Shown: positions 50,592-59,334 of the stretch, piece after piece
Layout: every line of letters begins with the position of its first letter
Position numbering within the stretch: position 1 is the first letter of the stretch
NCBI RefSeq assembly: GCF_003351225.1
Contig: NZ_QQSY01000003.1
Coordinates: forward strand, 214,484 to 278,483
Length of the DNA: 64,000 nucleotides
Direction of reading: 5' to 3'
Source of the DNA: Dyella solisilvae
Lineage (GTDB): Bacteria > Pseudomonadota > Gammaproteobacteria > Xanthomonadales > Rhodanobacteraceae
Position numbers and translations under genes: made by a program
Notes under the pieces: model-generated
What the model saw: the letters and a program-made list of their open reading frames with translations, nothing else
The model's database searches: none
What the model was told of the DNA's origin: nothing

Positions 50592-52457
50592 ATGGGCTAC
50601 CACCTTTGCCGATGGATGCTGCTGCTGGCGCCCGTGCTGGCGTCCTGTGCGCCTGTGCCCGCGACCAAGGAGACCGGCATGCCTACCCCAGACTTCGTGC
50701 GTGGCGGGGTGCGCGTCACCGAGCACCACGGGGGCGACGACCTGCTCAGCGCCGGACTGGGCCTGGCCGGTCTGGCCGGGCCGCCGGCCCCGTTCGCGCA
50801 TCCGCTGAGTCCGACGGCGGAGGAGTTGCGGCGGCGGGCGATCCAGACGAGCTGGCAGGGCATTGCCGACCTGGGACCACTGGGTGGCTTTGGCCATGTC
50901 TATGGCGCCGTACCGAATGTGCCGGGCCGCGAGTACCAGGCGTTTGCGTGGCTGCCCGGCGCGCATGCGCCGCATCGCGTGCTGCTGCAGGTGCCGGACG
51001 CTTTTGACAAATCGCGACGTTGCCTGGTGGTGACGGCATCCTCCGGGTCGCGCGGCATTTACGGCGCCATCGCCTTGGCCGGAGCCTGGGGGCTGCCGCG
51101 CGGTTGCGCCGTCGCCTACACCGACAAGGGCGCCGGATCCGGTTACTTCGACCTGGCGGAGGACAGCGGCGTGACCCTCGACGGCACGCGCGCAAGGCGC
51201 GGCCGCGCCATGCTGGAGTTTGAACCGTCGGCGGATACGCCGCGCCAGGGCATCGCGGTCAAGCACGCGCACTCCGGCGACAACCCCGAAGCCGATTGGG
51301 GCCGCCACGTGTTGCAGGCGGCGCAGTTCGGGTTGGCCATGCTCAATCAATCCTTCCCTGACCAGGCGCCTTTCACTGCGGAGAACACGCGCATCATCGC
51401 CACCGGCCTGTCCAATGGCGGCGGCGCCGTGCTGCAGGCGGCCGGGCTGGATGAAGATCGACTGTTGTCCGGCGTGGTCGCGCTGGAACCCAACGTGCGT
51501 GTGCCCGAGCAGGGGCGCGCCTTGTTCGATTACGCCACCGAGGCCTCGATCTGGCTGCCCTGCGCGCTGATGGACACGCGCTTCGACAAGACGCCGATGG
51601 CGCGCACCGCCAAGGGCGAAGCGCCACCGGCATGGGTGGAGCGCTGCCATCGGTTGCATCAGCACGGCCTGGTCAGCGGCTCGCGGGTCAGCGCCCAGTC
51701 GGCCCAGGCCTATCAGCACCTGCGCGGCGCCGGCTGGACCGACGAGGCCCTGGAAGCGGCGGCTTCCTCCACGGCGCTGGACCTATGGCGCGCCATCACC
51801 GCGGCCTACGCCTCCGCCTATATGCGCCGCGGGCCTGCCGACATGCCCTGCGGCTTTCATTACGCAGCGATCGGCAAGGGTGGGGCGCCGGGCGCGGCCG
51901 ATCCCGCGATGCGGGCAGCCTGGTGGTCCGATGCCTCCGGCATTCCGCCGGGCAACGGCGTCGGCCTGTTTGGCGGCGCCGATCATTCGGCCGATCCGAC
52001 TTTGCCGGGGGCACTGTGCCTGCGCTCGCTGTGGGATGACACCGATCCCAGCACCCAGGCCCTACGCGACGGCATAGACGCCACCACGGTGAAGGCGCCG
52101 CGGGCCAGCCTGCCGTTGTGGGTGGTGCACGGGGCTTCCGACGGCCTGCTGCCCACGGCCTTCAGCTCTGAGCCTTACGTGCAGTGGCTGCGCAGCAAGG
52201 GTGGCCATCCGCTTTATTGGAAGGTGCCGTACGCACAACATTTCGACGCCTTCCTTGCCTTGCCGGGCTTTGGCGACCGGCACGTGCCGCTGTTGCCCTA
52301 TGGCTATGCCGCGCTGGACCGACTGTGGGCACATCTTTATGAAGGCGCGCCATGGCCGGCCCTGGTTCCGACACCGGCGCCCACGCCGAGGGGCGAGGGC
52401 GCCCTCACTCCGGCCACGCTGGCGCTGCCGCCGACGTGGACCTCGGGCCCCGGTTGA
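50592..52457 (+). CDS. D-3-hydroxybutyrate oligomer hydrolase-like lipoprotein
   Basis: 621 residues from ATG 50592, with AAGGTGG upstream. The first residues form a lipoprotein signal (LLLAPVLASCAP, Cys as lipid site). The body matches the large 3HB-oligomer hydrolase family: HHGGDDLLSAGLGLAGL, TASSGSRGIYGAIA, and the alpha/beta-hydrolase nucleophile Ser in GLSNGGGAVLQAAG. Members cleave short 3-hydroxybutyrate oligomers released from PHB. The lipoprotein signal indicates an envelope location, consistent with using external oligomers. No PHB synthase or depolymerase is in the window. Confidence 0.85.
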   Translation: MGYHLCRWMLLLAPVLASCAPVPATKETGMPTPDFVRGGVRVTEHHGGDDLLSAGLGLAGLAGPPAPFAHPLSPTAEELRRRAIQTSWQGIADLGPLGGFGHVYGAVPNVPGREYQAFAWLPGAHAPHRVLLQVPDAFDKSRRCLVVTASSGSRGIYGAIALAGAWGLPRGCAVAYTDKGAGSGYFDLAEDSGVTLDGTRARRGRAMLEFEPSADTPRQGIAVKHAHSGDNPEADWGRHVLQAAQFGLAMLNQSFPDQAPFTAENTRIIATGLSNGGGAVLQAAGLDEDRLLSGVVALEPNVRVPEQGRALFDYATEASIWLPCALMDTRFDKTPMARTAKGEAPPAWVERCHRLHQHGLVSGSRVSAQSAQAYQHLRGAGWTDEALEAAASSTALDLWRAITAAYASAYMRRGPADMPCGFHYAAIGKGGAPGAADPAMRAAWWSDASGIPPGNGVGLFGGADHSADPTLPGALCLRSLWDDTDPSTQALRDGIDATTVKAPRASLPLWVVHGASDGLLPTAFSSEPYVQWLRSKGGHPLYWKVPYAQHFDAFLALPGFGDRHVPLLPYGYAALDRLWAHLYEGAPWPALVPTPAPTPRGEGALTPATLALPPTWTSGPG

Positions 52458-52563
52458 GGTGGGTGTGACGGGAGGGACCTGCAGATCACGCCAGCTGGGG
52501 TATCCTTTCCGGCCCGCAGGACGCCCGCCCGCGGCGTCCTGCCTTTGAAAACAAGGATTTCCG

Positions 52564-53073
52564 ATGAGCATCACCGTCACCATGACCACCAACCGCGGTC
52601 CGATCCACCTGCGCCTGCATGCGGACAAGACCCCGGTGACCGTCGCCAGCTTCGTCAACCTGGCCCGTCGCGGTTACTACGATGGCCTGGCGTTCCATCG
52701 CGTGATCGCCGACTTCATGATCCAGGGCGGTTGCCCGGAAGGCAGCGGCCGCGGTGGTCCGGGTTACCGATTCGAAGACGAGTTCGATGCCTCGCTGCGC
52801 CATGACAAGCCGGGCGTGCTGTCGATGGCCAATGCCGGTCCGCGCACCAATGGCAGCCAGTTCTTCATCACCCACGGCGCCACGCCGTGGCTGGACGGCA
52901 AGCACAGCGTGTTCGGCGAAGTGGTCGGTCCGGAAGACCAGGCCGTGGTCGACGCCATCCGCCAGGGCGACGTGATCGAGAAGCTCACCATCGAAGGCGA
53001 TGTCGACGCGCTGCTGGCCGCCCAGGCCGACCGCGTGAAGGAGTGGAACGCGGTGCTCGACGAGCGCGGCTGA
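52564..53073 (+). CDS. cyclophilin-type peptidyl-prolyl isomerase
   Basis: 169 residues, cytoplasmic (no signal). Cyclophilin fold with the active-site Arg and Phe region [13 protein letters not shown], the glycine-rich [13 protein letters not shown] and the core NGSQFFIT followed by [11 protein letters not shown]. Catalyses cis-trans isomerisation of Xaa-Pro bonds. The C-terminal 30 residues ([18 protein letters not shown]) are a helical tail. Followed by a textbook terminator. Confidence 0.95.
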   Translation: MSITVTMTTNRGPIHLRLHADKTPVTVASFVNLARRGYYDGLAFHRVIADFMIQGGCPEGSGRGGPGYRFEDEFDASLRHDKPGVLSMANAGPRTNGSQFFITHGATPWLDGKHSVFGEVVGPEDQAVVDAIRQGDVIEKLTIEGDVDALLAAQADRVKEWNAVLDERG

Positions 53074-53098
53074 GCCGTTTCGTCGACATGACGTGAAG

Positions 53099-53130
53099 AA
53101 GCCGCCGTTCCCGCGAACGGCGGCTTTTTT
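53099..53130 (+). terminator. Rho-independent terminator after cyclophilin
   Basis: AAGCCGCCGTTC, loop CCGC, GAACGGCGGC, TTTTTT. Confidence 0.93.
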
Positions 53131-53231
53131 ATTGCCCCGGATTCACGGTGGTGTCGTGGCCGCCGGCCTAGAATCGAAGGGCTCCACACGACACACGATG
53201 TGCGTCTTCCCCATCCCAAGGAGATGTAGTC

Positions 53232-53663
53232 ATGTCTTTCCTCAATGATCTGCTCGGCGCGGCCCAGGGCAACCAGGCCGGAGGTTCGACCCTCATTTCG
53301 GTGGCGGGCCAGCTGATTGAAAAGGCCGGCGGCGTGCAGGGCCTGGTGGCGATGTTGCAGCAGCACGGCCTCGGCGACGCCGTGCAGTCATGGGTCGGTA
53401 CCGGCGCCAACCAGGCGATCTCCGGCGACCAGCTCGGACAGGCCCTCCAGAATGGTGGATTGGGCCCCGCGGTGCAGGAAGCGGCAGGCAAGCTTGGCGT
53501 GGATCCCGGCCAACTGATGGGCCAGCTCTCGCAGGTGTTGCCGCAGGCGGTGGATCACCTCACCCCGGATGGCCAATTGCCGGCACAGGGGCAGGGCGGC
53601 TTCGATCTGGGGTCGCTTGCCTCGCTGGCGGGCAAGCTGTTCGGCGGTGGCGGCAACGCCTGA
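53232..53663 (+). CDS. yidB: YidB-like (DUF937) protein
   Basis: 143 residues from ATG 53232, with AAGGAG just upstream. Glycine-rich helical protein: MSFLNDLLGAAQG start, GGVQGLVAMLQQHGLGDAVQSW and GTGANQAISGDQLGQAL, ending with a Gly tail (GKLFGGGGNA). This is the YidB/DUF937 family of small cytoplasmic proteins of unknown function. Single gene. Confidence 0.87.
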   Translation: MSFLNDLLGAAQGNQAGGSTLISVAGQLIEKAGGVQGLVAMLQQHGLGDAVQSWVGTGANQAISGDQLGQALQNGGLGPAVQEAAGKLGVDPGQLMGQLSQVLPQAVDHLTPDGQLPAQGQGGFDLGSLASLAGKLFGGGGNA

Positions 53664-53682
53664 GGGCGGCCCGCCGAAGCGA

Positions 53683-53711
53683 CCCCGACGGCGCGCACGG
53701 CGCCGTCGGGG
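53683..53711. terminator. 12-bp hairpin between convergent genes
   Basis: CCCCGACGGCGC, 5-base loop, GCGCCGTCGGGG, between yidB and the minus-strand GlsB gene. Confidence 0.7.
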
Positions 53712-53720
53712 CAATCGGCG

Positions 53721-53978
53721 TCACGAGGTGGCGCCACGCCGGAACAACGCGTGATAAATCACCAGCAGGATCACAGCCCCGCCGATCGATCCGAGAAAGT
53801 GCACGAGTCCGGTTTCGCCCCACCAGCCGAGCTTTTCGCCGATAAAGGTGGAGATGAAGGAACCGGCGATGCCGAGAATGGCGGTGATGATGAAACCCAT
53901 CGCCTCCTTACCAGGAGTTACCGCCTTGGCAATGATACCTACGACCAGACCGACAATGATCACCCATAGCCAGTGCAT
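53721..53978 (-). CDS. GlsB/YeaQ/YmgE-type membrane protein
   Basis: 85 residues from ATG at 53978, with AAGGA upstream. Three predicted transmembrane helices with the family glycines (LWVIIVGLVVGIIAKAVTPG, GFIITAILGIAGSFI, GSIGGAVILLVIYHAL). Transglycosylase-associated family, inner-membrane, often stress-induced; function not known. Convergent with yidB. Confidence 0.92.
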   Translation of the reverse strand: MHWLWVIIVGLVVGIIAKAVTPGKEAMGFIITAILGIAGSFISTFIGEKLGWWGETGLVHFLGSIGGAVILLVIYHALFRRGATS

Positions 53979-54326
53979 ATTCGTGTGTCCTTGGTGAGTG
54001 TTCGTAAGGTTTCCTGAACTGTCCTGCCGGGCTGCCTCCAGCGTGCCCGTTGCCCCCGTCCCCACACCCGCCTCCAAGCGAGGTCGCCGGCGGCCTGCCC
54101 ATGATGCGCCTGCCTTTGGTGGTGCGGGCGTGATGCCTTCGTCAGGGCGTTTCGAAACGCCAGCTTGCCGCGCGTCATCTCGTTGCTTGCCCTGTTGGCG
54201 CAGGCATGACGGGCCGTCGGTTCCCGGTCCCCCGGAACAGACCCGACCATCGGATAACCGGATGACGCGCCGCCGCATGCTAAAATCGCCGGGTTTGCTG
54301 TCTTCGTCCCCTATCAAGAGGAAGTC
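53979..54326. other. intergenic, no gene seen
   Basis: Divergent promoter region of the GlsB and aminotransferase genes. Short Arg-rich frames only. Confidence 0.45.
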
Positions 54327-55526
54327 ATGCCCCAGCTCGCCCAGCGTGTCGGCCGCGCCAAGCCCAGCGCGATCATGGTCATCGCCGAGAAGGCCAAGCA
54401 GCTCAAGGCTGCCGGTCGCGACATCATCAGCTTCTCGATCGGCGTACCCAATTTCCTCCCTGGCGAGCATGTCTACGCCGCCGCACGCGAAGCGCTCCAG
54501 CACGATACCGGCCAGTACGGCAGCAACCGTGGCGCCGACGCGCTGCTCGATGCCTTCCTCGCGCACATCGGGAAACTGGGCTTCACCGGTTATGGCCGCC
54601 TCAATCTTTCCATCGGCATCGGCGCCAAGCAGGTGCTGTACAACCTGGCCGAAGCGCTGATGGATGAAGGCGATGAAATCGCCTTCGCCGCGCCGTACTG
54701 GACCACCTATCGCGACATCGCCGACATCGTGGGCGCGAAGGCCAACGTGCTGCATTGCGGCCCGGAGCAGAACTACAAGCTGGCGCCCGCGCAGCTCGAA
54801 GCCGCGCTGGCGCGCAAGCCGAAGGTGTTCCTGTTCAACAACCCGTCGAACCCGACGGGCATGGTCTATACGCGCGATGAAATCGCCGCGCTGGCCGAGG
54901 TGCTGGTGAAGTATCCGGATACCTGGATCGTCACCGACGACATTTACAACTCGATGGTCTTCGACGGCATCGGCTACCACAACTTCGTGCACGTGAAGCC
55001 GGAGCTGAAGGATCGCCTGATCTTCGTCGACTCGGTGTCCAAGACCTATGGCATGCCGGGCTGGCGCGTGGGTCTCATCGCCGGTCCCGAGAACGTGGCC
55101 AAGGCCATCACCACGCTCAATTCCAACCACATCACCAGCGTGCCGGAAGTGATCACGGCTGCGGCGGTCGCTGCGTTCGGTGGCCCGCAGGACGTGCCCG
55201 AAGCGAAGTGCAAGGAGTTCGCCGGCAAACGCGACATCGTGGTGAACGCGTTGCGAGCGATCCCTGGCGTGGTGTGCCCCTATCCGCAGGGCGCGTTCTA
55301 TGCGTTCCCCGATATCTCCGTGGCGTTCGGCAAGAGCCACAACGGCGTGCGCATCGACAGCGATGTCGATCTGTGCGCCGCGCTGCTGGAAGCCAAGGGC
55401 GTGGCCTGCGTGCCTGGCTCAGCCTTCGGCGAGCCGCGCGCCATGCGCATTTCCTATACCTGCCCGACAGCACAATTGCAGCCCGGGCTGGAACGCATCC
55501 AGGCGTTCTTCGCTGAACTGTCCTGA
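54327..55526 (+). CDS. class I aminotransferase, aspartate aminotransferase type
   Basis: 399 residues. Fold type I PLP enzyme; the PLP lysine lies in VDSVSKTYGMPGWRVG. Other marks are the N-terminal SFSIGVPNF, NNPSNPTGMVY (Asn and Arg contacts), TDDIYNSMVFDG and the Arg in MRISYTCP. It transfers amino groups between aspartate or related amino acids and 2-oxo acids; exact pair not fixed by sequence. mdh follows on the same strand about 75 bases later, giving oxaloacetate-linked neighbours. Confidence 0.92.
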   Translation: MPQLAQRVGRAKPSAIMVIAEKAKQLKAAGRDIISFSIGVPNFLPGEHVYAAAREALQHDTGQYGSNRGADALLDAFLAHIGKLGFTGYGRLNLSIGIGAKQVLYNLAEALMDEGDEIAFAAPYWTTYRDIADIVGAKANVLHCGPEQNYKLAPAQLEAALARKPKVFLFNNPSNPTGMVYTRDEIAALAEVLVKYPDTWIVTDDIYNSMVFDGIGYHNFVHVKPELKDRLIFVDSVSKTYGMPGWRVGLIAGPENVAKAITTLNSNHITSVPEVITAAAVAAFGGPQDVPEAKCKEFAGKRDIVVNALRAIPGVVCPYPQGAFYAFPDISVAFGKSHNGVRIDSDVDLCAALLEAKGVACVPGSAFGEPRAMRISYTCPTAQLQPGLERIQAFFAELS

Positions 55527-55601
55527 TGGTCTTGGGGCCCGCGTCGTGTGACGTGGGCCTTGTCATTTGTAAGTCCTAGCCAAGTTGAAGGAGTTGCCCC
55601 G

Positions 55602-56588
55602 ATGAAAGCCCCCGTTCGTGTTGCCGTTACCGGCGCTGCCGGCCAGATCGGTTACGCCCTGCTGTTCCGCATCGCCGCGGGCGACATGCTGGGTCCGGAC
55701 CAGCCGGTGATCCTGCATCTGCTGGAAATCACCCCGGCGCTGCCCGCGCTGCAGGGCGTGGTGATGGAACTCAACGACTGCGCGTTCCCGACGCTGGCCG
55801 GCGTGGTCGCCACCGATGACCTCAACGTCGCCTTCAAGGACGTCGACTACGCGCTGCTGGTCGGCGCCCGTCCGCGCGGCCCGGGCATGGAGCGCAAGGA
55901 CCTGCTCGAAGCCAACGGCGCCATCTTCGGCCCGCAGGGCAAGGCGCTGAACGATCACGCCAAGCGTGACGTGCGCGTGCTGGTGGTCGGCAACCCGGCC
56001 AACACCAATGCGCTGATCGCCCAGCAGAACGCCCCGGACCTGGATCCGAAGTGCTTCACCGCGATGGTGCGCCTGGACCACAACCGTGCGCTGTCGCAGC
56101 TCGCCGAGAAGACCGGCAAGCACAACACCGACATCAAGAGGATGACCATCTGGGGCAACCACAGCTCCACCCAGTACCCGGACCTGCACCACGCCACCGT
56201 GGGCGGCAAGCCGGCGCTGTCGCTGGTCGACCAGGCCTGGTACGAGAGCGACTTCATCCCGACCGTGCAGCAGCGCGGCGCGGCGATCATCAAGGCCCGT
56301 GGCGCTTCCTCCGCCGCGTCGGCCGCGTCGGCCGCCGTCGACCACATGCGCACCTGGGCGATGGGCACCGCGGAAGGTGACTGGGCTTCGATGGGCATCC
56401 CGTCGGACGGTTCGTACGGCATCGCCCCGGGCGTGATCTACGGCTACCCGGTGACCGTGAAGAACGGCAAGTACGAAATCGTGCAGGGCTTGGACGTGAA
56501 TGATTTCTCGCGCGCCCGCATGGACGCCACCAACAAGGAACTGCGCGAAGAGCGCGCCGGCGTCGAGCACCTGTTCGCCAAGAAGTAA
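55602..56588 (+). CDS. mdh: malate dehydrogenase
   Basis: 328 residues from ATG 55602, with GAAGGAG upstream. Rossmann motif [16 protein letters not shown], substrate Arg region [27 protein letters not shown], the catalytic Asp/Arg stretch [14 protein letters not shown] and the His of [12 protein letters not shown]. Oxidises malate to oxaloacetate with NAD in the TCA cycle. This is the 320-330 residue type found in many proteobacteria. A UUCG-loop terminator follows. Confidence 0.97.
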   Translation: MKAPVRVAVTGAAGQIGYALLFRIAAGDMLGPDQPVILHLLEITPALPALQGVVMELNDCAFPTLAGVVATDDLNVAFKDVDYALLVGARPRGPGMERKDLLEANGAIFGPQGKALNDHAKRDVRVLVVGNPANTNALIAQQNAPDLDPKCFTAMVRLDHNRALSQLAEKTGKHNTDIKRMTIWGNHSSTQYPDLHHATVGGKPALSLVDQAWYESDFIPTVQQRGAAIIKARGASSAASAASAAVDHMRTWAMGTAEGDWASMGIPSDGSYGIAPGVIYGYPVTVKNGKYEIVQGLDVNDFSRARMDATNKELREERAGVEHLFAKK

Positions 56589-56608
56589 GCCGCGTCGATC
56601 GGCCATGG

Positions 56609-56639
56609 GAAGGGCGGCTTCGGCCGCCCTTCTTTTTTT
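56609..56639 (+). terminator. Rho-independent terminator after mdh
   Basis: GAAGGGCGGC, loop TTCG, GCCGCCCTTC, T7. A stable UUCG tetraloop. Confidence 0.95.
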
Positions 56640-56718
56640 AGCAGCCCCGTCGGGGAGGGCATCTCCGTACGACGGCGCTTCATGGTTAAATCAGCGAATC
56701 GTCGACTGGAACCCGGAT

Positions 56719-57060
56719 ATGAAGCAACTAATTGCGATCGCCACCTTTGCTGTGCTGCTGACGGCTTGCGGCGGTCTTCATGGCTTGCGCGATACCACGC
56801 CCAAGATGAGCAGCCGCACCAACAAGGACGTGGCGACCTATCTGCAGTGCGTGCGCGCCAAGTGGTCGGAGACGGCCCAGGTGGGTGGATCGGAGGGCAA
56901 GCAGGAGAGCACGCTGACGGCCACCAACAAGGCCGGCGCCAACATGCTGCTCATCGTGACCCAGGATGGCACCGGCGCGCAGGTGATCATGCACGAGACG
57001 CAGGATCCCAAGAAGGAATACAACTCGGCTTATCGCGACGCCGCGGTGGCCTGCCTCTAA
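56719..57060 (+). CDS. small putative lipoprotein
   Basis: 113 residues from ATG 56719. Signal peptide with lipobox LLTACGG. The mature part has Cys residues at YLQCVRAKW and at the end (AAVACL), and a beta-rich middle (ESTLTATNKAGANMLLIVTQDG). No known family. It precedes prpE by about 100 bases on the same strand but has no evident link. Confidence 0.7.
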   Translation: MKQLIAIATFAVLLTACGGLHGLRDTTPKMSSRTNKDVATYLQCVRAKWSETAQVGGSEGKQESTLTATNKAGANMLLIVTQDGTGAQVIMHETQDPKKEYNSAYRDAAVACL

Positions 57061-57165
57061 GGCATTGCTGTCGACGTCGCCGCGACTCGACCAAGGTCGC
57101 ACAGCCCGTCTTCCGCTGCTGGTCTAGGCTAGACCGGACCAGCAGTTGGACGGAGGTTGGGAGCG

Positions 57166-59055
57166 ATGAAGTACGAGGAGTTCTATCGGCGTTCGATCGA
57201 GCAGCCCGAAGCTTTCTGGGCCGAGCAGGCGCAACGCATCCACTGGCACACGCCGCCGCAGCAGATCCTTGATGTCTCAAGGCTGCCATTCCGGCGCTGG
57301 TTCGTCGGCGGCACGACCAACCTCTGCTACAACGCAATCGATCGCCACCTGGAGGCGCGCGGCGGACAGCTGGCGCTGGTGGCGATCTCCACGGAAACCG
57401 GCATCACCCGCGAGTTGAGCTATCGCGAGCTCTACCGCGAGGTGAACACCTTTGCCGCCGTACTTGCCTCGCTCGGCGTGGGCACGGGTGACCGCGTGGT
57501 CATCTACCTGCCCAACATCGCCGAGGCGGTGTTCGCGATGCTGGCATGCGCGCGCATCGGCGCGATCCACTCAGTAGTGTTTGGCGGCTTCGCCGCGCAC
57601 AACCTCGCGCTTCGCATCGAGGATGCCGAGCCGAAGCTGGTCATCGCCGCCGATGCCGGCATGCGTGGCGGCAAGGTCATTCCGTACAAGCCACTGGTGG
57701 ATGCGGCGCTGGAGGAATCCACCTTCAAACCGCCGCATGTGCTGATCGTCGATCGCGGGCTCGATCCGCAGATGACCCGTGTCGCCGGACGCGATCTGGA
57801 TTACGCCAGCCTGCGCGGCTCCTACGAAGGCGCTGAAGTACCGGTGACCTGGCTTGAGTCCAACGAGCCGAGCTATCTCCTGTACACCTCGGGCACCACG
57901 GGTCGCCCCAAGGGGATCCAGCGCGACGTGGGCGGCCACGCGGTCGCGATGGCGATGTCGATCACCTGCATCTTCGACATCGCGCCGGGGCAGGTGATGT
58001 TCGCCACGTCCGACGTGGGTTGGGCGGTCGGTCATTCGTACAATGTGTACGCGCCGCTGATCGGCGGCGCCACGTCGCTGTTGTATGAGGGAACGCCGAT
58101 CAACCCTGATCCGGGCATCTGGTGGCAGCTGTGCGAGCGCTACGGCGTGCACAGCATGTTCTCCTCGCCCACCGCGATCCGCATGCTCAAGAAGCAGGAT
58201 GCGAGCTGGCTGAAGAAGTACGACCTGTCGCGACTGAAGTGGCTGTTCGTCGCCGGCGAGCCGCTGGACGAGCCCACCGCGCAATGGATCACCGAGGGCC
58301 TCGGCGTGCCGGTGATCGACAACTACTGGCAGACCGAAACCGGCTGGCCCGCGCTCACCCTGATGCCGGGACTGGACCTCAAGCCGGTGAAGTTCGGCTC
58401 GCCCGGCCTGCCCAGTCCAGGTTATCGACTGAAGGTGATCGACGAGGTCACCGGCGAGGAACTGCCGCCGCATCAGAAGGGCGTGCTGGTGTTCGAGCCG
58501 CCGCTGCCGCCGGGCTGCCTCACCACCGTGTGGCGCGACGACGAGCGCTACGTCTCCAGCTACTTCAGCCACTTCAACGAGCTGCTATACAGCTCGCTGG
58601 ATTGGGCGATCCGCGACGAGAACGGCTATACCACCATCCTCGGCCGCACCGACGACGTGATCAACGTGGCCGGGCATCGACTGGGCACGCGCGAGATCGA
58701 GGAGTCGGTCTCGACCCATCCGGCCTGCGCCGAAGCCGCGGTGGTCGGCGTGCACGACGATCTGAAAGGGCAGGTGCCGGTGGTGTTCGCCACGCTCAAG
58801 CAGGGCGTCGCCGAGCAGCCTGGCGTGGTGGCCATGGGCATGCAGCAGCGCGTGGTGCAGCAACTGGGTGGCCTGGCGAGGCCGGCCCACGTTTACGTGG
58901 TCAATGCCTTGCCCAAGACCCGCTCCGGCAAGCTGCTTCGCCGTTCTCTCCAGGCTCTCGTCCAGCACACCGATCCGGGTGACCTGTCGACACTGGACGA
59001 TCCCAATGCGCTGGAGGAAGTGCGGCGCGCGCTGGAGCGGGGGCCGGATTTGTAG
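57166..59055 (+). CDS. prpE: propionyl-CoA synthetase
   Basis: 629 residues from ATG 57166, with GGAG upstream. Acyl-CoA synthetase (ANL) family of the acetyl/propionyl-CoA type: P-loop-like YTSGTTGRPKGIQRD, NYWQTETGWP, the hinge Asp region NVAGHRLGTREIEESV and catalytic Lys in PKTRSGKLLRR. The adjacent prpB and prpC, plus length, favour PrpE over acetyl-CoA synthetase. Activates propionate to propionyl-CoA for the methylcitrate cycle. Separated from prpB by the opposite-strand citrate-synthase fusion gene. Confidence 0.9.
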   Translation: MKYEEFYRRSIEQPEAFWAEQAQRIHWHTPPQQILDVSRLPFRRWFVGGTTNLCYNAIDRHLEARGGQLALVAISTETGITRELSYRELYREVNTFAAVLASLGVGTGDRVVIYLPNIAEAVFAMLACARIGAIHSVVFGGFAAHNLALRIEDAEPKLVIAADAGMRGGKVIPYKPLVDAALEESTFKPPHVLIVDRGLDPQMTRVAGRDLDYASLRGSYEGAEVPVTWLESNEPSYLLYTSGTTGRPKGIQRDVGGHAVAMAMSITCIFDIAPGQVMFATSDVGWAVGHSYNVYAPLIGGATSLLYEGTPINPDPGIWWQLCERYGVHSMFSSPTAIRMLKKQDASWLKKYDLSRLKWLFVAGEPLDEPTAQWITEGLGVPVIDNYWQTETGWPALTLMPGLDLKPVKFGSPGLPSPGYRLKVIDEVTGEELPPHQKGVLVFEPPLPPGCLTTVWRDDERYVSSYFSHFNELLYSSLDWAIRDENGYTTILGRTDDVINVAGHRLGTREIEESVSTHPACAEAAVVGVHDDLKGQVPVVFATLKQGVAEQPGVVAMGMQQRVVQQLGGLARPAHVYVVNALPKTRSGKLLRRSLQALVQHTDPGDLSTLDDPNALEEVRRALERGPDL

Positions 59056-59123
59056 GGGCGCCTGGGGGCCATGGCTTTGCGTGTTCAGGTCTGGTGCGTT
59101 CGACAAAACCGCTTCGTATCTCT

Positions 59124-59319
59124 GCTGGATCCCGGCCTACGCCGGGATGACGAGCATGAGGGGCTGGGACGAATCTTGTCTCACGTGTGTTCTTTGCCCG
59201 TGATCCCGGCGTAGGCCGGACGAAGCGCGCAGCGCGGAGAACGTCCGCAGGACGGCCCCGAAAGGGGCGAGCGTAGCGAGTCATCCAGAGCCCTGGATTC
59301 CAGTAAATCTGGCGCACCA
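59124..59319. repeat. inverted-copy palindromic intergenic element
   Basis: Holds the palindrome ATCCCGGC-CTAC-GCCGGGAT (59129-59148) and an inverted, partly degraded copy (ATCCCGGCGTAGGCCGG, 59203-59219). A string of small stems follows (GTCC/GGAC, GGCCCC/GGGGC) and CTGGAT near the right end. A REP/MITE-like repeat between convergent genes; may also terminate them. Confidence 0.6.
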
Positions 59320-59334
59320 CATCGCAAGCGGAAG

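Noticed and set aside
53979..55340. Minus-strand extension of the GlsB frame through the aminotransferase gene
   Set aside because: The real GlsB start is at 53978, with AAGGA and a typical 85-residue length; the extension is antisense to a PLP enzyme.
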